From NCBI RefSeq assembly GCF_023822065.1, contig NZ_CP084930.1, positions 3,302,001 to 3,366,000 on the forward strand: 64,000 nt of DNA, given 5' to 3'. Of this stretch, positions 17,540-25,856 are shown piece by piece; the stretch's first letter is position 1, and each line of letters starts with the position of its first letter. The position numbers were made by a program, and so were the translations under genes. Under the pieces are notes generated by a model. That model did no database searches and had not been told where the DNA came from. It saw only the letters and a list, made by a program, of their open reading frames with translations. Source of the stretch: Sphingomonas morindae (GTDB taxonomy: Bacteria > Pseudomonadota > Alphaproteobacteria > Sphingomonadales > Sphingomonadaceae).

Positions 17540-18616
17540 ATGGTCCCGATGTCCCGCCGTTCGCGCACCCTGCCCGCGCTCTTCCTGACCGGACTGGCGC
17601 TCGCGCTGGCCGCGCCGGCGCTTGGCCAGGCGATCACCGACACGCCCCCCGCGCTTGCCAACGCGCCCGCGCTCACCATTGAGCGGCGTCTCGTCCATGG
17701 CGCCGCGCTGGAAGGCAGTTTGGAGGGAGATTCGGCGGATCGCACCGTCTTCGTGGTGCTGCCGCCCAGCTATGCCCGCCAGCCGCACCGCCGCTACCCG
17801 GTGCTGTACGCGCTGCACGGCTATTCCATCGGCGCCGAGCAATGGATGAAGGAGATCCATGCCGAGCGGGCCATCGGCAACGCCTATGCCCGCGGTTTGC
17901 CCGAGATGATCATCGTCTTCCCAGATGCCAAAACCAAGCATAACGGCTCGCTCTATTCAAGCTCGGTCACCACGGGCGATTACGAGACCTTCATCGCCCG
18001 CGATCTCGTCGTCTATATCGACCGCAGCTACCGGACCCTGCCCCATCGGGAGAGCCGCGGTCTCGCCGGCCATTCCATGGGCGGCTATGGCACGGCGCGC
18101 ATCGGCATGAAGCATCCCGACATGTTCGGCGCGCTCTACATGATGAGCCCCTGCTGCCTCGCGCCGCGCACCGCCGACCAGATCGATATCGCCTCGGCCG
18201 CGCAGCTGGAAAAGGTCGTCACCGAGGCGGATTCGGCGCGCCTGCCCTTTTTGCTGCGCGCCCAGCTCGCCAGCGCGGCGGCCTGGTCGCCCAATCCGCG
18301 CAAGCCGCCGCTCTACAGCGATTTGCCGGTGGAGCATGGCGTGGTGCAGCCGGACGTGCTCGCCAAATGGGCGGCCAACGCGCCGCTCGCCTTTGTCGAT
18401 CAATATGTCGGCAACCTACGGCGCTACGCGGCGATCGCCATCGATGTCGGCGATCAGGACGGGCTTCGCGACGACGCGCGGCGCCTGCATCAGCGGCTCG
18501 ACGCCTACGGCATCGCCAACAGCTTCGAAATCTATCCGGGTACGCATGTCAGCCATGTCGCCTTCCGGTTCGAGGACGCGCTGCTGCCCTTTTTCGGCCG
18601 GGCGCTGCGCCACTGA
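17540..18616 (+). CDS. Secreted CE1-type esterase (alpha/beta hydrolase)
   Basis: A 358-residue exported hydrolase. The signal peptide ends near PALGQA. The alpha/beta-hydrolase core carries YPVLYALHGYSIG (oxyanion region), the nucleophile elbow GHSMGGYG, the acid Asp in DVGDQDGL and the His in GTHVSHVAFR, a complete Ser-Asp-His triad. The putative-esterase (esterase D / feruloyl / acetylxylan esterase) family fits best. It lies 27 bp after GH39 and completes the rightward operon, where it would remove acetyl or feruloyl groups blocking the glycosidases. GAGGA precedes the ATG. It converges on the GH51 gene with an 18-bp gap. Confidence 0.85.
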   Translation: MVPMSRRSRTLPALFLTGLALALAAPALGQAITDTPPALANAPALTIERRLVHGAALEGSLEGDSADRTVFVVLPPSYARQPHRRYPVLYALHGYSIGAEQWMKEIHAERAIGNAYARGLPEMIIVFPDAKTKHNGSLYSSSVTTGDYETFIARDLVVYIDRSYRTLPHRESRGLAGHSMGGYGTARIGMKHPDMFGALYMMSPCCLAPRTADQIDIASAAQLEKVVTEADSARLPFLLRAQLASAAAWSPNPRKPPLYSDLPVEHGVVQPDVLAKWAANAPLAFVDQYVGNLRRYAAIAIDVGDQDGLRDDARRLHQRLDAYGIANSFEIYPGTHVSHVAFRFEDALLPFFGRALRH

Positions 18617-18634
18617 CCGCGCGCGGGCGGCGGC

Positions 18635-20242
18635 TCAGCGCGTCTCGCGCACCGCCAGCACCGTCACCGCATGCGCCGGCATCCGCAGCGTCAGCACGCC
18701 CCCGCGCGCCGTTGCCGCGAACGGCGTCGGGCGCACGAGATCCGGCGCGGCGAAGCTGTTGAACGCATCCACCCGCGGCGCGGTGAGGATCTGGCCCGCG
18801 GCATCGGCCGCGCGCAGGCCTTCGAGGCGAATCTCGGCCGGCGCGGCGGGATCGAGATTGGTCACCGCCAGCCACAGCCGGCCCGCCGCATCGCGCGCCG
18901 CCACCGCATCGACGCGCGGAATGGCGGGATTCGCGGCCAGGCGCGGCTGGCCCTGGACGGCCACCGGCACCAGCCGCGCGTCCTGGAAGGGCACGAACAT
19001 CTTGTAGACGTGATAGGTGGGGGTGAGCACCATCCGGGGCCCGTCGGTCAGCACCATCGACTGGAGCACATTGGCCATCTGCGCGATATTGGCCATCCGC
19101 ACGCGGTCGGCGTGGCGGATGAAGATGGCCAGCGTCTCCGCCGCGAGCAGCGCGTCGCGCAACGAGTTCTGCTGCTGGAGAAAGCCCGGATTGCTGCCGG
19201 CATTGGGCTTGAGCCAGGCGCCCCATTCATCGACCACCAGCGCCAGCTTCTTTTCGGGGTCGTAGCGATCCATGATCGCGCTCTGCTTTGCGATCTTGCC
19301 GTCCATCGCCATGCCGTCCGCGAGCAGGCTGAGATAGTCGCCCTCGCCAAAATCGCTGCTGGCGAGATGCGGCGGCCAGCCGCCGGTCGCGTAATTGTGG
19401 AGCGAGACGCCATCGATGTCCCAGCTCCAGGCCTTGCTCTTCCAGGCCTTCATCACGGCTTCGGTATAGTCCGCGTCGAGCCCGTCCCAGCCGACCGCGA
19501 TGCGGCGCATCGCCTCGCCTTTGGGCCGGGCGGTATCGAGATCGCGGGCGTAATGGGCATATTGCTTCATCTGCTCGACATAATGATCGGCGGACATGGC
19601 GCCGCCGCAGCCCCAATTCTCATTGCCCAGCCCCAGATATTTGACGCGATAGGGTGCGGGATGGCCGTTCGCGGCGCGCAGCGCGGCGAGGCTGGTGGGC
19701 TTGTCCGCCGTCATATAGTCGAGCCAGTCGGCGGCCTCCTTGGGGCTGCCGGAGCCGATATTGACCGAGACATAGGCGTCGGCGCCGATCTGCTGCAGGA
19801 AATCCATATATTCATCAGTGCCGAAGGCGTTGGGCTCGATCACGCCGCCCCAGCTGGCGTTGAGCGTGCGGGTCCGCCCCGCCGCCGGGCCGATCCCGTC
19901 GCGCCAATGATATTCATCGGCATAGCAGCCGCCGGGCCAGCGAACATTGGGTACGCGGAGCGCGCGCAGCGCCGCCACCACGTCGCTGCGGATGCCGCGC
20001 ACATTGGGAATGGGCGATTTCGGGCCGACCCAGACGCCGCCATAAATGCCGGTGCCGAGATGCTCGGCGAACTGGCCGAAGATATCGCGCGCGATCACCG
20101 GCCCCGGCGCGTCCCGCGCGATGCGCAGCGTCACCACGGGCTCGGCCAGACCGGGCGCGGCGACGGCGAGCGCCAGCGCCGCGACGACCAAGCGTCGCAG
20201 GCGGCCGCCCCGATTTGGCCGGGTGTCCGAGATCGCCGCCAT
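18635..20242 (-). CDS. Alpha-N-arabinofuranosidase, GH51
   Basis: A 535-residue enzyme with an N-terminal export signal (cleavage near GLAEP). The GH51 order is clear: IFGQFAEHLGTGIYGGVWVG at the N-terminus, VRWPGGCYADEYHWRDGIGP, the acid/base Glu in YLGLGNENWGCGG, SLHNYATGG, and the nucleophile Glu in LVVDEWGAWL. A C-terminal beta-sandwich follows, as is usual for this family (~500 residues). It releases alpha-L-arabinofuranose from arabinan or arabinoxylan. AGGAGG lies 5 bases before the ATG. It is transcribed opposite to the GH95-GH39-esterase operon and forms its own unit. The exported form, rather than a cytoplasmic one, suggests periplasmic debranching of imported oligomers. Confidence 0.93.
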   Translation of the reverse strand: MAAISDTRPNRGGRLRRLVVAALALAVAAPGLAEPVVTLRIARDAPGPVIARDIFGQFAEHLGTGIYGGVWVGPKSPIPNVRGIRSDVVAALRALRVPNVRWPGGCYADEYHWRDGIGPAAGRTRTLNASWGGVIEPNAFGTDEYMDFLQQIGADAYVSVNIGSGSPKEAADWLDYMTADKPTSLAALRAANGHPAPYRVKYLGLGNENWGCGGAMSADHYVEQMKQYAHYARDLDTARPKGEAMRRIAVGWDGLDADYTEAVMKAWKSKAWSWDIDGVSLHNYATGGWPPHLASSDFGEGDYLSLLADGMAMDGKIAKQSAIMDRYDPEKKLALVVDEWGAWLKPNAGSNPGFLQQQNSLRDALLAAETLAIFIRHADRVRMANIAQMANVLQSMVLTDGPRMVLTPTYHVYKMFVPFQDARLVPVAVQGQPRLAANPAIPRVDAVAARDAAGRLWLAVTNLDPAAPAEIRLEGLRAADAAGQILTAPRVDAFNSFAAPDLVRPTPFAATARGGVLTLRMPAHAVTVLAVRETR

Positions 20243-20345
20243 TCCATCCTCCTCGCGCCGCGGCCCGCGTGGCGCGGCGTTCAGCCTGTCTTAGGGGAAG
20301 GCGCGCGTGGCGAAAGGAAAATCATGTCCGGTCAGACGCTTCGGT

Positions 20346-21503
20346 TCAGGCGGCGACGCGGGCGCGAAGCAGCGCGTGGAATAGGCGTTCGTAGCGGGTT
20401 CCGGCGTCGTCGATCTGGAAGCGGTCGACCAGCGCGGCCAAGTGCGCGGGCGGCGGCGGGGGCGCCGCGAGCAGCGCCTCGATCCCGGCCGCGAGCGCCG
20501 CGCAATCCTCGATCGGCACCGCCCGGCCCGCCAGCGGATCGCGCAGCAGTTCCTCCGCCGCCGGCGTCGCCCGGGTCGCCACCACCGGCCGGCCGGCGGC
20601 CAGCGCCTCCACCACGACCGCGCCATAGCCCTCGAAGCGCGAGGGCAGCACCAGCAGCCGCGCACGATCGAGCCAGGCGCGCGTGTCCCCGGTGTAGCCT
20701 GGCAGGCTGACATCGGCGCCGATCCCCAGGCGCGCGATCTGCGCCTCGAGCGCCGGCCGCGCCGGCCCCTCGCCCAGGATCACCAAGCGCGCGCCGTGTC
20801 GCGCACGCAGCGCGGCAAAGGCATCGAGAAGCAGATCGAATCCCTTTTCGGGCACCAGCCGACCGATGGCGAGCAGCAGCGGCGGCGCCCCCTCGGGCAC
20901 GGGCGCGGGGGCCGGCCTTTCCTCGTCGAGCGCGGGCAGCGGGATCGTCACGCAGGTCGCGTGGCGAAGGATGCGCATCGCCTCGGCCTGGGCGGAGGCG
21001 CACAGGGTGATGACGGCATCCGCGCGGCGGAGCAGATGGCGCATCCGCCACTCATAGCCGATCTGCCGCACCGGGCCGCGCTGCGGCTTGCTGAGCGGCG
21101 CGCTCACCTGCACCGCGATGCGCGGCCGCACCTCTGCCGGCAACCGGCCCAGCGCCGCAGCAATCGGCCAGTGGTAATTGCCGGGCACGAAGCAGAGATC
21201 GACCGGAAAGCGCGCGAAATAGCGCGCCGCCGCCGCCGCCAGGCGCGGCATCGAGCCGGGCCCGCGCGGGATCGCCACGGCCGGCTCGACCAGATCGAGC
21301 CGCGGGTCCAGCAGTGGCTCCAGCGGGCCCTGCGCCGCGCCGGCGAACAGCGTCACCGCAGCGCCGCGCTGCGCCCAGTGCCGCGCGAGCCGCAGCGCGA
21401 TCCGCTCGGTTCCGCCCAGGGCGAAATCCTGCAGCGCCACGCCGATCCGCAGACCGGATGGCCCGCTGACATAGGCCGATCCATGATGAAGCCGATCGTG
21501 CAT
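20346..21503 (-). CDS. Glycosyltransferase family 4 protein
   Basis: A 385-residue GT-B fold transferase. The N-terminal domain has the donor-loop start VALQDFALGGTERIALRLA. The C-terminal domain has LAIGRLVPEKGFDLLLDAF, RLVILGEGPARPALEA and the GT4 E-x7-E motif in PSRFEGYGAVVVEALAAGRP. Such enzymes transfer a sugar from an NDP-sugar to a growing surface glycan at the inner membrane. It stands alone rather than in a polysaccharide biosynthesis cluster, so the product cannot be named. A GGGGAG stretch precedes the ATG. The 158-bp gap upstream shows no obvious gene. Confidence 0.88.
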   Translation of the reverse strand: MHDRLHHGSAYVSGPSGLRIGVALQDFALGGTERIALRLARHWAQRGAAVTLFAGAAQGPLEPLLDPRLDLVEPAVAIPRGPGSMPRLAAAAARYFARFPVDLCFVPGNYHWPIAAALGRLPAEVRPRIAVQVSAPLSKPQRGPVRQIGYEWRMRHLLRRADAVITLCASAQAEAMRILRHATCVTIPLPALDEERPAPAPVPEGAPPLLLAIGRLVPEKGFDLLLDAFAALRARHGARLVILGEGPARPALEAQIARLGIGADVSLPGYTGDTRAWLDRARLLVLPSRFEGYGAVVVEALAAGRPVVATRATPAAEELLRDPLAGRAVPIEDCAALAAGIEALLAAPPPPPAHLAALVDRFQIDDAGTRYERLFHALLRARVAA

Positions 21504-21661
21504 CCCCCCGCTCCCCCCAAGCTTGGATCAAGCTCGATAGCGGGATTTCAGGATATTTCACCTCCGATATAGTCCTGACATGATCGGGTCCGACTGCAAC
21601 ATTCATGCTCGACGGCGAGAATGGTCGTCGATGGGGCTGAAAGCCGGCGCGCCGATCGTCC

Positions 21662-24001
21662 TCAGCCCGCGGCGGCACGCTTCGGCGCGATCCGGGCGAG
21701 CAGTTCGTCGGCGGGCACCGGGCGGCCGATATGCCAGCCCTGCGCCGTGTCGCAGCCAAAGCCGGACAGCATCCGCAGCACGGCCTCGGTTTCCACGCCC
21801 TCCGCCACCACCTTGAAGCCCAGCTCATGAGCCAGTTCGATGGTTGAGCGCACCATCGCCTGGTCGCTCCGGCTCTTCTCGAGCGTGAGGACGAAGCTCT
21901 TGTCGATCTTGATCTCGCGTGCCGGCAGCCGCTTCAGATAGCTGAGCGTCGACTGGCCGGTGCCGTAATCGTCGATCGACAGCGCCACGCCCAGCGCGGC
22001 GAGCCGGTGCAGCGCCTCCACCGCGCGCTCCGGATCGGTCATCGCCGCGCTTTCGGTGACTTCGAGCGTGAGGTGCGGCACCGCGTCCCGATGGCGGCGC
22101 AGCACCGCTTCGAGCCGCAGGACGAAGGCGGGATCGGAGGGCAGAAGCGCGGAGAGATTCACCGCCACCGCCAGCGGCGCGCCTGCCGCCGCCCAGGCTT
22201 CGCGATCGGCCAGCGCGCGTTCCAGAACGAAGAGGGTGAGATCGGCGATGCGTCCGCTCTCCTCCAGCGCCGGGATGAAGGCATCGGGCGGGATCATGCC
22301 GCGTTCGGGGTGACGCCAGCGCACCAGCGCCTCGGCGGCGGTGATGCGGGCGGCGCCGATATCGAGCTTGGGCTGATAGGCGACCCAGATATCGCCCGCC
22401 GCCATCGCCTGATCGAGCTCGGTGGCGAGCCCGAGCCGCCACGCGCTCTCCTTCTCCATATCGGCGGTGTAGCGCATCCAGCGCACGCCGCGCGCCACCG
22501 CCTGATCGGCCGCCTTGCCGGCGCGGGTGAGCGCGTCGCGATCTTCCGCCGGCGCGAGCCCGAAGCCGTGCTGCAGCTCCACCTGGCGCCCGGCGAGATC
22601 GAAGGGCAGGCGCAGCATGGCGGCGGCGGCATCGATCCGCTCGATTTCTTCTTCGGCGTCGCCGGCCAGACACAGCCAGGCGAGCATCGTCTCGTCGCTT
22701 CGATGGACCGGCGAATCGCCCGCCTGGGCAAGCCGCTCGGCGATGCGCGTCACGAACTCGACCGCCCGTTCGCGCCCCAGCACATTGGCCACGTCCGCAA
22801 AATTGGTGAGCCGCAGCGCCACCACCTTGGCCCCCGGCGTGGCGGCGACCAGCTCCTGGAGCGAGCGGCCATTGGCCAGACCCGTTTCCGCGTCGAAATG
22901 ACGCGCCTCGCGCGCGGCGCGCAGCGCGCCGTGGAAGAGCAGCGCCGCGCCACCGCCGAACAGGGCGAGCAGCGCAGGCGCGATCCGGAAGGTGCCGAGC
23001 CGCGCCGCCTCCCCGGCGAGCGGCAGGAGGAGGATCAGCACGGCCGCGATGCCTGGCGCGAAGGCACGGCGCAGCGGGCCGCCGCGCACCATCAGCGCCA
23101 CCGCCACGACCGCGACCAGCAGCGGAAGCGCCGGCCCATGATCGGTCGGAATCGAATTCTGGCGCAGCGTCTCGGCGGCGAGCAGCTGGATCACCGGGCC
23201 GGGGATGATGCCGCGTCCCGGCACCGAATAGCGGTCGCCCAGTTCGATCGCGGAGGCGCCGATCAGCACGCTCCGTCCCGCCAGCTGCGCCGCCGGGACG
23301 CGCCCGGCGAGCAGATCGAGAATGCTGACATGCGGGATGGTGGCGGGATCGATCCAGCCATCGATCGGAAAGCCGCCGCCCGCGCGACCCGGCGCATCGG
23401 CGAGCATCGCGCCGATCGACGGACGCGGCACGCCCGCCGTGATCACGCCATAGAGATAGGAGCGCACCACCCCGTCGGGATCGGCGAAGATGTTGACGGC
23501 GGCGAGCTGGGCCTTGTCGCGCAGGATCGGGATGGGCAGATTCTCCACCTCCCGGCGCGATCCCTCGGAACTCGCCTGGCGGAAGGTGGGCAGCAGCACC
23601 GGCGCGCGCGAACGCGCGATGGCCTGCGCCAAAGCCGCATCCTGCGCCGGCTGCGAGGGCGAGGAGAAATCCACGTCGAAGGCGATGGTCTGCACGCCGG
23701 CGCGGTTCAGCCGCGCGATCGTCTCGACATAGCGGTCGCGCGGCCAGGGCCAGTGGCCGAAGGCGGCGAGCGAGCGCGCGTCGATATCCACGAAGACGAG
23801 CGCGCCCGAGGCGGCGCGGGGCCGCAGCCCGGCGCGCCAGCCGCTCAAGCCGCGCTCGAGATCATGGCCGATCGCCAGCCCCCAGGCGCAAAGCCCGATC
23901 ACCAGCGCGACGAGCACCGGCAACCAGCGATCCACGCGGCGCCAGTCCGCCAAGAAGCCGGGCCGGCGGACGCGCGCCGGTCCGCCAGACGCGCGGCCCA
24001 T
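21662..24001 (-). CDS. CHASE2-EAL protein, probable membrane c-di-GMP phosphodiesterase
   Basis: About 779 residues. An N-terminal membrane segment precedes a periplasmic CHASE2 sensor (about 30-285; VFVDIDARSLAAFGHWPWPR, FDVDFSSPS, VLIGASAIELGDRYSVPGRG). Three closely spaced membrane helices follow, then a degenerate GGDEF-like domain (HRSDETML where GGDEF would be) and a C-terminal EAL domain. The EAL domain keeps the residues needed for catalysis: EALVRW, NLSALL, EVTES, SIDDYGTG, KIDKSF, AEGVET and TAQGWH. So it should hydrolyse c-di-GMP while the GGDEF part is inactive or regulatory. Its start overlaps the FecR stop (TGATG; a GTG at 24004 is the alternative), showing translational coupling. 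CHASE2 may read the FecR partner or an outside signal. Confidence 0.9.
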   Translation of the reverse strand: MGRASGGPARVRRPGFLADWRRVDRWLPVLVALVIGLCAWGLAIGHDLERGLSGWRAGLRPRAASGALVFVDIDARSLAAFGHWPWPRDRYVETIARLNRAGVQTIAFDVDFSSPSQPAQDAALAQAIARSRAPVLLPTFRQASSEGSRREVENLPIPILRDKAQLAAVNIFADPDGVVRSYLYGVITAGVPRPSIGAMLADAPGRAGGGFPIDGWIDPATIPHVSILDLLAGRVPAAQLAGRSVLIGASAIELGDRYSVPGRGIIPGPVIQLLAAETLRQNSIPTDHGPALPLLVAVVAVALMVRGGPLRRAFAPGIAAVLILLLPLAGEAARLGTFRIAPALLALFGGGAALLFHGALRAAREARHFDAETGLANGRSLQELVAATPGAKVVALRLTNFADVANVLGRERAVEFVTRIAERLAQAGDSPVHRSDETMLAWLCLAGDAEEEIERIDAAAAMLRLPFDLAGRQVELQHGFGLAPAEDRDALTRAGKAADQAVARGVRWMRYTADMEKESAWRLGLATELDQAMAAGDIWVAYQPKLDIGAARITAAEALVRWRHPERGMIPPDAFIPALEESGRIADLTLFVLERALADREAWAAAGAPLAVAVNLSALLPSDPAFVLRLEAVLRRHRDAVPHLTLEVTESAAMTDPERAVEALHRLAALGVALSIDDYGTGQSTLSYLKRLPAREIKIDKSFVLTLEKSRSDQAMVRSTIELAHELGFKVVAEGVETEAVLRMLSGFGCDTAQGWHIGRPVPADELLARIAPKRAAAG

Positions 24002-25731
24002 CACTTCGCGCCTTTGAGACCCTTCAGGCCGGCAGCGGCAGCGTCCTCGCCAGCGCCAACGACCTTGCCGACCAGCCCGGGCGGACCGTTGCCGTCGGGA
24101 CCCTTGCCCTTGCCCGGCCCGCCGCCCGCCTGGCCCGGCGGGCCATTGCCGTCGGGGCCGTTACCCTTGCCCGGGCCGCCGGCCGCCTGGCCCGGCGGGC
24201 CATTGCCGTCGGGCCCATTGCCTTTGCCGGGGCCGGCGTTCGCCGACGCGCCGGTATCGACCGCGGCGCCATTGCCCTTGCCATTGCCGCCCGCATTGCT
24301 GTTGGCTGCGCCATTGCCGTTGCCGCCTGCGTTGCTGGTGGCCGCGCCATTGCCACCGGCGTTGCCGTTGGCGGCGCCATTGCCGTTGCCGCCTGCGTTG
24401 CTGTTGGCGGCGCCATTGCCGTTGCCACCCGCGTTGCTGGTGGCGGCGCCATTGCCATTGCCACCGGCGTTGCTCGTGGCCGCGCCATTACTATTGCCAC
24501 CGGCGTTGCTCGTGGCCGCGCCATTGCCGTTGCCACCGGCATTGCTGGTGGCGGCGCCGTTGCCGTTGCCGCCGGCGTTGCTCGTGGCCGCGCCATTGCC
24601 GTTGCCGGTCACGGCGCCAGTGCCGGCGCCCGCCGCGTTGCCGGTCGCGGCGCCGTTGCCATTGCCGCCGGCGTTGCTCGTGGCCGCGCCATTGCCGCTG
24701 GTCGACGCGCCCGCGCCCGTCGCACTATTGCCAGCCGCGTTCCCCGCCGCGCCGGCGCCATTTCCGCCCGACAGACCCGCCCCGCCACCCGTCGCCACCA
24801 CGGCGGCGGGCTTCTGCGTCGCCACCGCGACCGCGAGATCCGCGCCCGAGGACGAGGCGGTGGCGACCGCCACCTGCATCGCGCTCTGGCCGGTGACGAG
24901 GCCGCCGGTGAGATTGGCGAGCGGCGCCGGCCCCTCTTCCACCGCCGCGATGGCGCTGGGCTTGGCGGCGTTCCCCATCACGCCCGTGCTCACCGAACCG
25001 GTCTCGGTCCGCTCGGCGCTGGCCGGGATCGCGGCGACGGGCGCGGGGCTGATCGTCGCCGGGATCGCGGCGATGGCGGCGACGGGCGCCACCGGCGCGG
25101 CGGCGCGCGCCGTCGGGGCCGCGGCGGTGGTCCGCGCCGGCGCGGGCGCGTTCGGCGAGCGGATGGTGCGCGTGGTGCTGCCCTGGATCGTCAGCGCGCC
25201 GACATCGCCCGCGCCGACCGAGGCGATCGCGCCGGGGCGGAGCATCTCGCGCGCGCCGCCATCGCGCGTCGCCACCTCGACCGCGCCTTCGACCACCTGC
25301 ACCGACGCGCCGGCATCGTTGACCGTGACGCTGAACGTCGTGCCCTTCACCACCGCCGCGAGATAGGGTGTCTGCACCCCGAAATGCGGGTTGGTCATCT
25401 TCTTCACGCTATAGACGACGTTGCCGATCTTCTCGAGAAACTGGGTGAGCCCGCCGGTCGCCGCCGGATCGGCCACCTGCAGCCGCGAATTGGGCGCGAC
25501 CACGGCATATTCCTCGCCCCGCACCAGCACGGCGCGGGCGTTGGGGCCCGTGGTGACGACATCGCCGATCTCGGCGCGGCCACCCCGCGCGGCGGCCTTC
25601 ACCAGCCCGGCATGGCTTATCATCACCCCGGGCGAGGCTTCGGAGATGATCCAGATCGGCGTGCCGGCGCGGGCGGCCCCGGCCAGCGCGGTGGCAGTCA
25701 ACAGGCCCAGCAGCGCGCGTCGCATCCTCAC
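24001..25731 (-). CDS. FecR-domain exported protein with long Asn/Gly/Ala repeats
   Basis: A 576-residue protein with a signal peptide (ends near ALAGAARAG). Residues ~30-190 form a FecR-like domain (GDVVTTGPNARAVLVR, VVAPNSRLQV, NPHFGVQTPYLAAVVKGT, FSVTVNDAGASVQVVEGAVEV). A Pro/Ala linker follows, then about a dozen 12-residue repeats of the type GNGNGAATSNAG, then three ~17-residue repeats of the type PGKGNGPDGNGPPGQA. There is no membrane anchor besides the signal, so this is not a canonical anti-sigma FecR. It is coupled to the CHASE2-EAL gene and divergent from a two-partner-secretion transporter. This suggests a cell-surface or periplasmic repeat protein that feeds into c-di-GMP control; its ligand is unknown. 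Confidence 0.85.
   Translation of the reverse strand: MRMRRALLGLLTATALAGAARAGTPIWIISEASPGVMISHAGLVKAAARGGRAEIGDVVTTGPNARAVLVRGEEYAVVAPNSRLQVADPAATGGLTQFLEKIGNVVYSVKKMTNPHFGVQTPYLAAVVKGTTFSVTVNDAGASVQVVEGAVEVATRDGGAREMLRPGAIASVGAGDVGALTIQGSTTRTIRSPNAPAPARTTAAAPTARAAAPVAPVAAIAAIPATISPAPVAAIPASAERTETGSVSTGVMGNAAKPSAIAAVEEGPAPLANLTGGLVTGQSAMQVAVATASSSGADLAVAVATQKPAAVVATGGGAGLSGGNGAGAAGNAAGNSATGAGASTSGNGAATSNAGGNGNGAATGNAAGAGTGAVTGNGNGAATSNAGGNGNGAATSNAGGNGNGAATSNAGGNSNGAATSNAGGNGNGAATSNAGGNGNGAANSNAGGNGNGAANGNAGGNGAATSNAGGNGNGAANSNAGGNGKGNGAAVDTGASANAGPGKGNGPDGNGPPGQAAGGPGKGNGPDGNGPPGQAGGGPGKGKGPDGNGPPGLVGKVVGAGEDAAAAGLKGLKGAK
24083..24238 (-). repeat. Three 51-bp in-frame repeats in the FecR gene
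   Basis: Three near-identical units encode PGKGNGPDGNGPPGQA-type peptides. They are coding, in frame, and rich in Pro-Gly, likely forming an extended stalk. Confidence 0.75.
24290..24710 (-). repeat. Tandem 36-bp coding repeats (GNGNGAATSNAG)
   Basis: About eleven imperfect 36-bp units in frame in the FecR gene. Sequence differences are mostly synonymous or T/N and S/G swaps. Unit number is likely to vary between strains by slippage. Confidence 0.8.
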
Positions 25732-25856
25732 TCCTCTAACCCGACGCCGAAGCCTTAAGGGGTCGGTCCGTCGCGGCCATCTAAGCGGCGCTTCGTAAAA
25801 GCTTTCTCAACAACCGTGCCGCTAAGCCGCTGACCTGAAATCAGGAAAGGGGCTTT

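Noticed and set aside
22640-22960. Active diguanylate cyclase (GGDEF) domain in the CHASE2-EAL protein
   Set aside because: The active-site loop reads HRSDE instead of GGDEF, so cyclase activity is not expected.
24083-24710. CRISPR-like regular repeats
   Set aside because: Repeats are contiguous, in frame and encode a regular peptide; there are no unique spacers and no cas genes.
22007-25366. 1119-residue ORF antisense to the CHASE2-EAL and FecR genes
   Set aside because: It crosses two well-supported genes and its Pro/Leu-rich repeats are the reverse image of the FecR coding repeats.
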